Source of the DNA: Flavonifractor sp. An306
GTDB taxonomy: Bacteria > Bacillota > Clostridia > Oscillospirales > Oscillospiraceae
Direction: 5' to 3'
NCBI RefSeq assembly: GCF_002159455.1
Contig: NZ_NFIQ01000006.1
Location: 1 to 64,000, forward strand
Length of the DNA stretch: 64,000 nt
A program made the position numbers and the translations under genes. Of the stretch, positions 36,231-44,201 are shown one piece after another. Positions within the stretch are counted from its first letter, which is position 1. Each line of letters starts with the position of its first letter. The notes under the pieces are model-generated. The model was not told the DNA's origin. It saw nothing but the letters and a program-made list of their open reading frames with translations, and did not search any database.

Positions 36231-36279
36231 TTGGTAAGGATGAGGTCTCCGGTTCAAATCCGGATAGCAGCTCCAAAAA
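36231..36279 (+). repeat. Right attachment core: tRNA-Thr(GGT) 3' half
   Basis: It matches 25678-25726 in 44 of 49 positions. The five differences all lie in the T stem and the adjoining acceptor base; the stem here reads TCCGG/CCGGA instead of GGCGG/CCGCC, and pairing is kept. The 5' tRNA half is absent here too. Confidence 0.75.
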
Positions 36280-36312
36280 ACCGCTTTTTTCGTTTGAAAA
36301 GGGCGGTTTTTG
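36275..36312 (+). terminator. Terminator after the second tRNA fragment
   Basis: AAAAACCGC pairs with GCGGTTTTT. Confidence 0.6.
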
Positions 36313-36344
36313 TCTTGCTTTTGTGACTTTCTAACGGTGTAACA

Positions 36345-36372
36345 TTGTGTGGTCAAAGAGTTGACCACACAA
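36345..36372. repeat. Perfect 12-bp inverted repeat at the conjugative element end
   Basis: TTGTGTGGTCAA, AGAG, TTGACCACACAA. It lies between the tRNA fragment and the integrase remnant and may be the terminal binding site of that integrase. Confidence 0.55.
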
Positions 36373-36387
36373 CAAGCCACAGACAGA

Positions 36388-36434
36388 AAAAATCAGGCCT
36401 CCGGAGTGTGTGCTCCAGAGGCCTGATACTTTTT
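36388..36434 (-). terminator. Terminator of the integrase remnant
   Basis: AATCAGGCCTC pairs with GAGGCCTGAT, with inner GGAG/CTCC pairing, flanked by A and T runs so that it can act in both directions. Confidence 0.65.
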
Positions 36435-36870
36435 AGCTGGCTTTCTCTGTTGCGATTTCCGACTTCATCTGCCTGATGAGTTCCGCCAGCTTTTTCTCGC
36501 ATTCTGCCTCAGTTTTGGCATAGATGTTCCGGGCCATGCGCCTGCCGTTGACGACGGGGGAGTATCGGCCCTCCCAAAGGTGGTCGTTAATTTGGCTGAT
36601 GCAGCCGGTACCGGGTTTGCGTCGTTGTCCTTTGTAGGGCTGAAAGGTGCTGGGGGCAGGTCTCCGGGGAGTATTTTCTGCTTCTGCCGTTGGAGTTTTC
36701 TTACCAATGCCCTGATCAATCTTTGCTGCCGCAGTCCTCTGCATTTCGTTTGTGACATGGGCGTAGATATTCAGCGTGGTGCTGCTGGACACATGGCCGA
36801 TGATGGTGGAGAGCGTCTTTACATCCATCCCGTGCTCCAGGGAGGCAGTGGCGAAGGTATGCCGCAGATC
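36433..36870 (-). pseudogene. C-terminal remnant of a tyrosine integrase
   Basis: Integrase homology begins exactly at DLRHTFATASLEHGMDVKTLSTIIGHVSSSTTLNIYAHVT, which contains RH, the second His and the Tyr nucleophile. The DNA upstream of that point is unrelated. A 90-residue tail (WEGRYSPVVNGRRMARNIYAKTEAECEKKLAELI) resembles an arm-binding domain placed at the C-terminus. The N-terminal two thirds and the first catalytic Arg are deleted, so this conjugative element cannot excise by itself. Confidence 0.8.
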
Positions 36871-36962
36871 AGGAAGTTGTTCATAACCACCAAGACGAAA
36901 AGAAAGAAAAAACCAGGCAGTTACCGTAAAACCAAGACCTTGTGACAAAATTGAACATCCAG

Positions 36963-36994
36963 AAAAAAGCACGATTTGACAATCGTGCTTTTTT
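36963..36994. terminator. Bidirectional terminator upstream of repA
   Basis: AAAAAAGCACGATT, TGAC, AATCGTGCTTTTTT: a perfect 14-bp stem. It insulates repA from the integrase remnant. Confidence 0.8.
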
Positions 36995-37019
36995 CTTTGC
37001 CCAAAAGGAGGAGCCGACC

Positions 37020-37967
37020 ATGCCAGAGGCCGCAATATCGGAATATTTTTATGGCGACGAGGCGGAACAGTTTATCTATTTCCGCATCCCCCGCCAGCTT
37101 ATCACAGACCCCCGTTTTAAGCACCTATCCACGGACGCCAAGCTGCTGTACGGTATGCTGTTAGACCGTATGAGCCTGTCCGTCAAGAACGGCTGGTACG
37201 ACGAGGACGGGCGCGTGTATATCTACTACACCGTCGAGGAGATATGCGGGGACATGAACTGCGGCCGGGATAAGGCCATGAAGATGCTGGCAGACCTGGA
37301 CACCAAGAAAGGCGTGGGCCTGATCCGCCGCGTCAGGCAGGGCCAGGGAAAGCCAACCAAGCTCTATGTAAAACGGTTCACCACCGGCGCTGTACCCTCA
37401 CAGCCAGCCCCGCCGGAACAGCCTCCTTTTACGCCCTTTCCAGGGGTCGATTTTTCCGGCGTGCAGAAGTCGATTTCTCCGACGTCAGCAAGTCGGGAAA
37501 GCCGACGTGCAGGCGTCGAGAAAACCGACCCTAATTATACTAATCAGAATCAAACTGATTTTAGCTATCCTGATCCATCCATCTATCCCCCCAGCCCCCC
37601 AGCGGGGGGCGGATCGGAGATGGAGCGATACGAGCAGAGAGAGCAGATCAAAGCGAATATTGATTATGACTATTTGAGCCGTCAATGTCCCTATGACGAT
37701 GTGGAAAGTCTTTTGGAGTTGATCGTGGACGTGGTGAGCAGTACCGCCTCCACCATTCGCATCGGCAAGGAGGTTTTACCAGCGGAGACCGTCAAGCGAC
37801 GATTTTTACAGCTGGACAGCTCCCATATCGAGTATGTGATTGACTCCCTCAAGCAGACCACCACAAAAATCAATAATATCCGGGCCTATCTGCTCACGGC
37901 ATTATATAACGCGCCGGTGACGATAGGCCCTTACTATTCCGCCGCTGTGCGGCATGACTTCGGCTAG
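37020..37967 (+). CDS. repA: RepA_N-type replication initiator, 315 aa
   Basis: The ATG at 37020 follows AAAAGGAGGAGCC. Residues 10-120 form the RepA_N winged-helix domain (FYGDEAEQFIYFRIPRQLITDPRF, LSTDAKLLYGMLLDRMSLSVKNGWYDEDGRVYIYY). A Pro/Ser-rich linker leads to a DUF6017-like C-terminal domain (215-310, RQCPYDDVESLLELIVDVVSST). RepA_N initiators drive plasmid-like replication; here it probably lets the excised element replicate as a circle. Confidence 0.9.
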   Translation: MPEAAISEYFYGDEAEQFIYFRIPRQLITDPRFKHLSTDAKLLYGMLLDRMSLSVKNGWYDEDGRVYIYYTVEEICGDMNCGRDKAMKMLADLDTKKGVGLIRRVRQGQGKPTKLYVKRFTTGAVPSQPAPPEQPPFTPFPGVDFSGVQKSISPTSASRESRRAGVEKTDPNYTNQNQTDFSYPDPSIYPPSPPAGGGSEMERYEQREQIKANIDYDYLSRQCPYDDVESLLELIVDVVSSTASTIRIGKEVLPAETVKRRFLQLDSSHIEYVIDSLKQTTTKINNIRAYLLTALYNAPVTIGPYYSAAVRHDFG

Positions 37968-37974
37968 AATTGAA

Positions 37975-37987
37975 TCTCACCGTGAGA
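37975..37987. promoter_or_regulatory. KorB-like operator, site 1
   Basis: TCTCACCGTGAGA, perfect palindrome, between repA and the parB-like gene. Confidence 0.65.
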
Positions 37988-38032
37988 CACAAATCCGGCA
38001 TAAGGCAATTTTGGGGCCGGAAAAGAATCAAA

Positions 38033-38045
38033 TCTCACGGTGAGA
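38033..38045. promoter_or_regulatory. KorB-like operator, site 2
   Basis: TCTCACGGTGAGA, perfect palindrome, 37 bases before the parB-like start, suggesting autoregulation. Confidence 0.65.
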
Positions 38046-38081
38046 CGCAATTTTAAGCAATTATTTTAAGGAGGAAACCCT

Positions 38082-40283
38082 ATGGCAGATGAACCCAGCA
38101 AGACCCCCGGCACCCCCGCGGAGCGCCCGTCATCCCAAATCATCTCCCTGTCAAAAATCCATGACCTGCCCGGCGTATTTATCGCCAAGCAGCCGGACAA
38201 GAGCTACGGCGGGCTGGTGAGCAGCATCCAGGCCAGCGGCGTCAAAGAGCCGGTCATTCTCCGGCTGCGGGAGGACGGCGAATATCAGCTTGTGGCTGGA
38301 TACCGCCGCCGCCGTGGGAGCGAACTTGCCAAGAAACAGGATATTCCGGCGTTTGTCTACGAAATGACCTTGCAGGAGGCAGTGGACTACCACCGGCGGG
38401 TCCAGAACCAGCCTGCTTTGCCAATCCCCGGCAAGCTGGTCAATCCCACCGCTGAGAAGAAAACGGAACAGCCCGCCCCTGCCACTGTGTCAATACCCAA
38501 GGAGCCAGCCATGGGTAAGACAGAGGGCAAACCAGACGGCAAGACTGCCGACGCCCCCAAGGAGACAACTCCCGCCAAGGACGGCCCTACCCCCAGGGAG
38601 AGCAAGGAGACACCAGCCACCCCCGCCGCCGGTACTCCCAAGCCCAAGGAGCAACCCGCCGAGGGCAAGACGGAGGCCAAGCCGGACGGCAAGGCCGCCG
38701 ACACCCCCAAGGAGAGTAAGGAGGCGCCAGCCACCCCCGCCGCCAGTACTCCCAAGCCCAAGGAGCAGCCCACCGAGGGCAAGACGGAGGCCAAGCCGGA
38801 CGGAAAGATCGCTGACACCCCCAAGGAAACCGCCCCCGCTAAGGATGGGCCCGCCCCTGCCTCTGATACTCCCAAATCCAAAGAACAGCCCGCCGTGGGC
38901 AAGACAGAGGCCAAACCGGACGGCAAGACCACCGGCATACCCAAGGAGACAGTCGCCACCAAGGATGCCCCTGCCGCTACACCCAAGCCCAAAGAGCCCG
39001 TGGAGAGCAAAATAGAGGTAAAGCCCATCGTGACCGGCCCCACCGCCAAGGGCCCCGCTGGGACACAGATCACCCAAGTATTCGAGGACAGACTGGCGCC
39101 CCCGGACGAAAAGGCGCTGAACGACCTGCCCAGCCCCAAGGAGGGGGAATCCTACTTTATCGTCCTCCACCCCGGCTATCTGGAGAAGTCCAAATACAAC
39201 ACGATCACGGTGGATCGAAACAGCGAGGACTACCGGGAGTTGAAGAAGTCCATCGAGTTCAACGGCGTCAAAGACCCGGTCCTGACCCGTATCAACCCAG
39301 AGGGCGGCGGTTTGGAAATCGTGTCCGGCCAGCGCCGCCACATGATCGCCAAGGAATTGAACTACCCTGTCCCCGCCATCATCCAGAAGCTCGACGACGC
39401 GGATGTAAAAATTCTGGTCAATGACGGCAACCTGCATCGCCCCCATATTTCAACCTATGACCTTGCCAGGGCCCTGCGCGGCAAGATGGAGGGCATGAAA
39501 CAGAAGGCCGGGCGGAAGAAGAAAGGCGCTCCCACCGCCGAGGAGCTGAACAGCGACGAGAAGCTGGCCCAGGAGATGGGGATGTCTGTCAGTAAGCTCA
39601 ACCGCATCATCCGTCTGTCCGAGGCGTCCAAGGATGTGTGCGACCGGGTGGATGACGGGAGCCTGCCCCTATCTGTCGCATCGGCCATCTCTTTCTTGAA
39701 ACCAAAGAATCAGGACGAGGTGCTGCATCTCAACGACCTGGGCTATAAACTTTCTACCGAGCGAATTGAATACATGAAAAAGGTGGAAAAGGCGGGCAAG
39801 CTGGACGAGAACTCCATGCGGTTAGTGCTGGAGGGAGAAAATGTACTGGAACCGCCCAAAGTCGTCCCCATGCCCCAGCCCGCGCCGGGAGCTCCCGCCC
39901 AGAGCCAGGTCGGAACAAAACCCGACACCCAGGGGGAACCGCCCCTGCCGCCCTCCCCTGACCCGAAACCACAGCCGGAGCAGCCCAAGCCCGCTACCCA
40001 GGAATCGCCTACCCAGGCCGCTCCCGCACCGGCCCCGGTGGAATCAGGCAAAAAGCCAGAGCCAGTCAGCAAAGAGGCTGACGGGCGCAAGGGGGAACAG
40101 GACCGGCCTGAATACACCAAGGTCATCCTGGCCGGGGACCGGCTGCGGAAGTATTTCCCCGATGTGACCATGACGCCCCGCGAGATCGAGGAGAGCATCT
40201 ACGACGCTCTTGAGGAACGCCGCCAACGTTTGGAGAAAAAAGAGCAGAAGAAAGATATTTTCAAGAAAGGCCCAACCAGGTGA
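38082..40283 (+). CDS. ParB/KorB-like protein with two ParB domains, 733 aa
   Basis: The ATG at 38082 follows TTAAGGAGGAAACCC. A ParB/sulfiredoxin-like N domain is at 20-110 (SSIQASGVKEPVILRLREDGEYQLVAGYRRRRG). A Lys/Pro/Glu linker (115-340) is built from about 40-residue repeats (EGKTEAKPDGK...TPKE). A second ParB domain (360-460, SIEFNGVKDPVLTR, VSGQRRHMIAKEL) is followed by a helix-turn-helix (EKLAQEMGMSVSKLNRIIRLSE). The C-terminus is Pro-rich. It is twice the usual length. No ParA gene lies next to it, so a KorB-like repressor role on the nearby palindromes is at least as likely as partition. Confidence 0.85.
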   Translation: MADEPSKTPGTPAERPSSQIISLSKIHDLPGVFIAKQPDKSYGGLVSSIQASGVKEPVILRLREDGEYQLVAGYRRRRGSELAKKQDIPAFVYEMTLQEAVDYHRRVQNQPALPIPGKLVNPTAEKKTEQPAPATVSIPKEPAMGKTEGKPDGKTADAPKETTPAKDGPTPRESKETPATPAAGTPKPKEQPAEGKTEAKPDGKAADTPKESKEAPATPAASTPKPKEQPTEGKTEAKPDGKIADTPKETAPAKDGPAPASDTPKSKEQPAVGKTEAKPDGKTTGIPKETVATKDAPAATPKPKEPVESKIEVKPIVTGPTAKGPAGTQITQVFEDRLAPPDEKALNDLPSPKEGESYFIVLHPGYLEKSKYNTITVDRNSEDYRELKKSIEFNGVKDPVLTRINPEGGGLEIVSGQRRHMIAKELNYPVPAIIQKLDDADVKILVNDGNLHRPHISTYDLARALRGKMEGMKQKAGRKKKGAPTAEELNSDEKLAQEMGMSVSKLNRIIRLSEASKDVCDRVDDGSLPLSVASAISFLKPKNQDEVLHLNDLGYKLSTERIEYMKKVEKAGKLDENSMRLVLEGENVLEPPKVVPMPQPAPGAPAQSQVGTKPDTQGEPPLPPSPDPKPQPEQPKPATQESPTQAAPAPAPVESGKKPEPVSKEADGRKGEQDRPEYTKVILAGDRLRKYFPDVTMTPREIEESIYDALEERRQRLEKKEQKKDIFKKGPTR

Positions 40284-40287
40284 CAAT

Positions 40288-40965
40288 ATGGAATTTACTG
40301 CTGTAATCGCCAACCTGGGCAAACACGCCGCCGGGATCGTGGCAGAGACACCTCTCTCTTTTCCCACTACCACAGAGCAGGTGCAAGCGGCCCTGCGCGC
40401 CATCGGTGTAGACGGTGTACGCTATGAGGAAGTGATCGTCAAGGACTACTCCATCGGGATCGACGGGATCGCACCCCTCCTGGGTGAGTACGCCCACATT
40501 GACGAGCTGAACTATCTGGCCTGCCGCCTGGAGCGCCTTTCCCCGGAGGAATTGACAAAATTTATTGCCGCTGTCCGGCACGGAGACTACTGCAACGGCG
40601 TACAGGATTTAATCAATCTGAGTTATCCCTGCAATCTGGAACAATACACCCTGTTGCCGGAGGTCCAAACCTATGAGGACTACGGCCGGTATCTGGTGGA
40701 CAGCCGGCGGGACTTCTCTCTGCCGAAAGAGGCGAGATTTTATTTTGACTATGCGGAGTATGGGGAGACTACCGCCATCAACGAAAACGGGGATCTGACG
40801 CCCCAGGGCTACATCTTCCACCACCGCTCCGCTACGTTCCAGGAAATCTACGACGGCAAGGAAATCCCGCGGGAATACAAAGTGTTCCAATATCCCCCGC
40901 GTGTCAAAGTCAAGCGCCTCAACCCAAAGCATGGCCGGGACAGCCCCCGGCACAAGCGCCAGTGA
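40288..40965 (+). CDS. ardA: Antirestriction protein, ArdA family, 225 aa
   Basis: The ATG at 40288 lies five bases after the previous stop; the open frame upstream only overlaps the parB-like gene. Residues 50-165 follow the ArdA pattern (KDYSIGIDGIAPLLGEYAHIDELNYLACRLERLSPEELTKFIAAV, then ..YLVDSRRDFSLPKEARFYFDYAEYGE). ArdA mimics B-form DNA and blocks type I restriction enzymes when an element enters a new host. Confidence 0.85.
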   Translation: MEFTAVIANLGKHAAGIVAETPLSFPTTTEQVQAALRAIGVDGVRYEEVIVKDYSIGIDGIAPLLGEYAHIDELNYLACRLERLSPEELTKFIAAVRHGDYCNGVQDLINLSYPCNLEQYTLLPEVQTYEDYGRYLVDSRRDFSLPKEARFYFDYAEYGETTAINENGDLTPQGYIFHHRSATFQEIYDGKEIPREYKVFQYPPRVKVKRLNPKHGRDSPRHKRQ

Positions 40966-41009
40966 GGGCGCTTTTTTTGTATCTATTTTCGGAAAGGAGC
41001 GGATCGACC

Positions 41010-41411
41010 ATGCGTGTCCTTATGGTGGAGCCTGGAATGGCCCCCTATGAAAAGGAGATCAACGGCCTGGAGGAAATGCAGGCGGCGGTAGGTGGACACA
41101 TCAGCGCCATTTATCCCTTTAAGGAACCCGTTGCCCTGGTGAGCAACGATGAAAGCCTATTTCTGAGTATGCCTTTTAATCGGAGTGTGGAGGGCGGCTA
41201 CGGCGGCATTTGGGGCCCGTTCTTTGTCTGCGGACTGGACAAGGATAATTTCTGTTCCCTGACGCCGGAGCAAATGGCCCGGTATAAGGCCAAATATCAT
41301 CATGCGGAAATCCTGCTGGGTGCACGGGGCAACGAGCCGGTGACGATCAAGGTGGAGCCACAGCCTAAACGGGGCCCGGCCCCTCCGCAACGGAAAGGGC
41401 CCGGAAGGTAG
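41010..41411 (+). CDS. DUF3846 protein, 133 aa
   Basis: The ATG at 41010 follows AAAGGAGCGG. The N-terminus (RVLMVEPGMAPYEKEINGLEEMQAAVGGHISAIYPF) and IWGPFFVCGLDKDNFCSLTPEQMARYKAKY match DUF3846, a common accessory protein of conjugative elements with unknown role. Confidence 0.8.
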   Translation: MRVLMVEPGMAPYEKEINGLEEMQAAVGGHISAIYPFKEPVALVSNDESLFLSMPFNRSVEGGYGGIWGPFFVCGLDKDNFCSLTPEQMARYKAKYHHAEILLGARGNEPVTIKVEPQPKRGPAPPQRKGPGR

Positions 41412-41480
41412 GCCATCCCTTAAAACGGCCCTTAGAAACATCGGGAATGAGAACTACTTTATTCATAAGGAGGAGTGCCT

Positions 41481-42323
41481 TTGAGCGAGTATGAGGAACG
41501 AAAACAGGCCCGGATTGACCGCTACCGCGAAAAAGCGGAAAAGGCAAGACAGGAGCGCCGACAACTCTCCCATGAATCCATTTCCATGCTTGAGCATATC
41601 CCTCCCGGCCAACCCATTTTGGTAGGTCACCATTCAGAACAGGGACACCGAAATCTACTGAAACGGTCAGACCAGAAGATGGAGAAATCCATCGCCGCGT
41701 CGGAAAAGGCGGCCTACTACGAGCACAAGGCAGAGGCCGCAGAGCGCAATACCGCAATCTTTTCGGATGACCCGGAGGCCCTGACCAAGCTGACGGAGAA
41801 GCTGGAGAGCCTGCAAGTGGCCCAAACCCGGATGAAACAGATCAACGCCTACTACCGCAAACACGGCACCTGCCGCGGTTTTCACGGTCTGTCGGATGAC
41901 CAAGCGGAGAAGCTGGACGACCGGGTGCGGAACGGTTACTCCTGGGAGAAAACTCCCTATCCACCCTATGCCCTCTCAAACAACAGCCAGGAAATCCGCC
42001 GACTGCAAGCGCGAATCAAACAGCTCACCGAGGCGCGGGAGCTGGGCTACCAGGGATGGGAGTTTGAGGGTGGCAAAGTCGTTGCCAACGCGGAAAACAA
42101 CCGTCTGCAAGTTTTCTTTGACGAAATCCCCAGTGCGGAACTGCGCCAGGAAATGAAAAGCCGTGGTTTTCACTGGGCCCGGAGCGAGGGGGCGTGGCAG
42201 CGCCAGCTCACCGATAACGCCATCTATTCCGCCAGCCGGATTACAGCCATCCAACCTAAGGACGGCACCGATCCCCTGAAAATCCAACCCAAGCGAAAGC
42301 CCAAAACGGGCCCGACACGATAG
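41481..42323 (+). CDS. DUF3560-containing protein, 280 aa
   Basis: I prefer TTG at 41481, seven bases after AAGGAGG; GTG at 41475 is too close. The N-terminal coiled coil (SEYEERKQARIDRYREKAEKARQERRQL...) and PGQPILVGHHSEQGHRNLLKRSDQKMEKSIAASEKA match DUF3560. The C-terminal part (VFFDEIPSAELRQEMKSRGFHWARSEGAWQRQLT) is a short module often linked to it. Function unknown. Confidence 0.8.
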   Translation: MSEYEERKQARIDRYREKAEKARQERRQLSHESISMLEHIPPGQPILVGHHSEQGHRNLLKRSDQKMEKSIAASEKAAYYEHKAEAAERNTAIFSDDPEALTKLTEKLESLQVAQTRMKQINAYYRKHGTCRGFHGLSDDQAEKLDDRVRNGYSWEKTPYPPYALSNNSQEIRRLQARIKQLTEARELGYQGWEFEGGKVVANAENNRLQVFFDEIPSAELRQEMKSRGFHWARSEGAWQRQLTDNAIYSASRITAIQPKDGTDPLKIQPKRKPKTGPTR

Positions 42324-42335
42324 GAGTGATTGAAA

Positions 42336-42701
42336 ATGGAACACAACACCAATCAGGAGCGTATGCGGGAGATCGAGATTTTTGGCATCCCGGCCCTGTT
42401 CAGCCCTAACCGTATTGCCACCGAGAACGTCTACCCCGGCCTCCACCACTACGAGCTTATGTCCGGCCCCACGTTCCCGGACAGCCCCCGGTGCCTCACC
42501 GCTGACGCCGGAGAGAAGTTTCTGGGCACAGTGCTCTCCCCAGTGAAGATCCACCTGACGACGGACGGCCAGCGGGAGATCGAGCCGGGCGACCTGTTCC
42601 TGGACATTGAGGCTGGGAGCTACACCCCCGCCGAGTTTGAGGAAAAGTACCTGTCCCCGGACTATGGCCCCCAGGCAGACCGCTATGGAAAACACGATTG
42701 A
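42336..42701 (+). CDS. LPD28-like accessory protein, 121 aa
   Basis: The ATG at 42336 follows TAGGAGTG. IEIFGIPALFSPNRIATENVYPGLHHYELM is characteristic of the LPD28 module found in large polyvalent proteins of mobile elements. Its last 17 bases overlap the next gene. Confidence 0.65.
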   Translation: MEHNTNQERMREIEIFGIPALFSPNRIATENVYPGLHHYELMSGPTFPDSPRCLTADAGEKFLGTVLSPVKIHLTTDGQREIEPGDLFLDIEAGSYTPAEFEEKYLSPDYGPQADRYGKHD

Positions 42702-43281
42702 TCTGATCCCTTTTCTGGCCCGCGTGATGGAGGCAAACACAAAAGCCTACCGCTCCGACTTCTCCTACGATGTGGAAAAACTGACCAAAGCTGTCCAGGA
42801 GCCCAACATGGAGGACCGTGTTTTCTACTGGATGAGCCGACCCACCGGGACATGGTGTGTCAAGGAAAGGGAGGCGTTCCTGTATGGGACAGGCGCCTAC
42901 TCCATTTGGACCTACTACGCGAACGAGCCAGATGAAATCAAGGCGTACCGCATCACCGTAACAGGCCGGGAGAATGGCCGGGTCGTGGGGCGCGTGATCC
43001 CTCTAAACTACCGGGAGCAGGTGCGGCGTGTGCAGAGACACGCCCTGATTGCCTCTACTATGACCATCCAATATGAGAGCGGTCACACCATCACAGTCCC
43101 CTACCAAGAGAATCCACACCAGATTGCCACCATTTTGCCGGGACACGGCGGCGTCCGCCGCATCCGCTACGCACCAGAAAATGAGGCGGAACTGGCCCGT
43201 ATTATTATGGAGGAACACCGCTGGCAGACTGGGAAAGTAAAAAAGCCCACGGCAAAGCGTCGCCCCCATCCGGGGCGATAA
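42685..43281 (+). CDS. Hypothetical conjugative-element protein, 198 aa
   Basis: The ATG at 42685 overlaps the previous gene and begins ENTIDLIPFLARVMEANTKAYRSDFSYD. The frame is open further upstream but only in shadow of the neighbour. The protein has a mixed alpha/beta character and a basic C-terminus (KKPTAKRRPHPGR). No family is recognised. Confidence 0.7.
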   Translation: MENTIDLIPFLARVMEANTKAYRSDFSYDVEKLTKAVQEPNMEDRVFYWMSRPTGTWCVKEREAFLYGTGAYSIWTYYANEPDEIKAYRITVTGRENGRVVGRVIPLNYREQVRRVQRHALIASTMTIQYESGHTITVPYQENPHQIATILPGHGGVRRIRYAPENEAELARIIMEEHRWQTGKVKKPTAKRRPHPGR

Positions 43282-43301
43282 CAATTCTCCCCAACCGCGC
43301 A

Positions 43302-43385
43302 CAGCGCCGCCTTTGGCGGCGCTGTCTTAGCAAGTATGTCATTTGGTAGCACAAATGACCCTTGTTAGGGGGCATGGCCCCCTAA
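43302..43385. other. Candidate oriT region of the conjugative element
   Basis: Three stem-loops lie in series upstream of mobC: CAGCGCCGCC/GGCGGCGCTG (43302-43324), GTCATTTG/CAAATGAC (43338-43359) and TTAGGGGG/CCCCCTAA (43365-43385). An inverted repeat followed by a short G/C tract is the usual layout of MOBP oriT sites. The nick site is not certain. Confidence 0.45.
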
Positions 43386-43402
43386 TACCCCACGAAATCG
43401 CG

Positions 43403-43415
43403 TCTCACGGTGAGA
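43403..43415. promoter_or_regulatory. KorB-like operator, site 3
   Basis: TCTCACGGTGAGA, extended by one pair to GTCTCACGGTGAGAC. Confidence 0.65.
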
Positions 43416-43459
43416 CGTGAAACAGCGGCGGCCACCCGGCCGCCTCATCCCGAAATAAA

Positions 43460-43472
43460 TCCCACCGTGAGA
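43460..43472. promoter_or_regulatory. KorB-like operator, site 4
   Basis: TCCCACCGTGAGA, one mismatch, 45 bases after site 3 and just upstream of the mobilization operon. Confidence 0.55.
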
Positions 43473-43502
43473 CACAAAATCTGCTTGAACTGGAGGAATG
43501 AA

Positions 43503-43886
43503 ATGCAGGAAGATTTTTCCCCCTGGGGGCAAATCCAGTATAGTGAGACCCTGATCCCCGGCATGGAACTTGTCACCACAGCCAGACATGGCGGTATTCA
43601 GGTCACGCGGGAGGCGGCGATGCTCCTATCCCCGGCGGCCAGAAAATGCGGTTTCCGGGAGGGCGGCTATCTATGGTTCGAGGAGGACTGCCAGGAACCC
43701 GTTGTCCTCCGGGAACTGATGGACAAGAAACTGTGGAGCCCGCCCAGCCATGTCAAAGACCCGGACGCATTTGAACGGGATATTGACCGCAATATCCAGC
43801 AGTACAATCCCGCCTACTGGCAGGCGCGGGAACGGGCACGGTCCAGGCCACCCAGGAAACCCGCCCGTTCTGGGCCGGGCCGGTAG
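43503..43886 (+). CDS. Hypothetical protein, 127 aa
   Basis: The ATG at 43503 follows TGGAGGAATGAA. A mixed fold (GGYLWFEEDCQEPVVLRELMDKKLW) precedes a basic tail (RSRPPRKPARSGPGR). This is the first gene of the mobilization operon, six bases before mobC. No family is recognised. Confidence 0.7.
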   Translation: MQEDFSPWGQIQYSETLIPGMELVTTARHGGIQVTREAAMLLSPAARKCGFREGGYLWFEEDCQEPVVLRELMDKKLWSPPSHVKDPDAFERDIDRNIQQYNPAYWQARERARSRPPRKPARSGPGR

Positions 43887-43892
43887 TTCGCC

Positions 43893-44201
43893 ATGCGGAG
43901 ACGAAACCGCCATGTCAGCGTGTGGATGAACGAGCAGGAATACCAACACCTGAAAGCCCAGGCGAAGAAAGCCGGCCTGGGAATCGACCCCTTTATCCGC
44001 AATCTGGTGGCCGGCATCCAGCTCCGCCCCCGGCCGCCCGACGAGGTGGCCGCCCTGGTGCGGGAGCTCCACGCCATCGGCAACAACGCCAATCAAATCG
44101 CGTACTGGGCCAACGCCCAAAAGAGCGCCGCCGAGCCGGAGCTGCGGCGGGCGGCAGCCCTGGTCTATGAGGCGGCCCGTCTGGTCAAGGAGCAGTTCTA
44201 A
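43893..44201 (+). CDS. mobC: MobC-type relaxosome protein, 102 aa
   Basis: The ATG at 43893 follows the previous stop by six bases. Ribbon-helix-helix start (RHVSVWMNEQEYQHLKAQAKKAGLGIDPFIRNLVAG) and the MobC motif LHAIGNNANQIAYWAN (near 65-80). It assists nicking by the relaxase encoded directly after it. Confidence 0.88.
   Translation: MRRRNRHVSVWMNEQEYQHLKAQAKKAGLGIDPFIRNLVAGIQLRPRPPDEVAALVRELHAIGNNANQIAYWANAQKSAAEPELRRAAALVYEAARLVKEQF

Noticed and set aside
38500-38990. Short repeats that could suggest a CRISPR array
   Set aside because: The repeats are in frame within the ParB-like linker (EGKTEAKPDGK units), vary in length and have no spacers.
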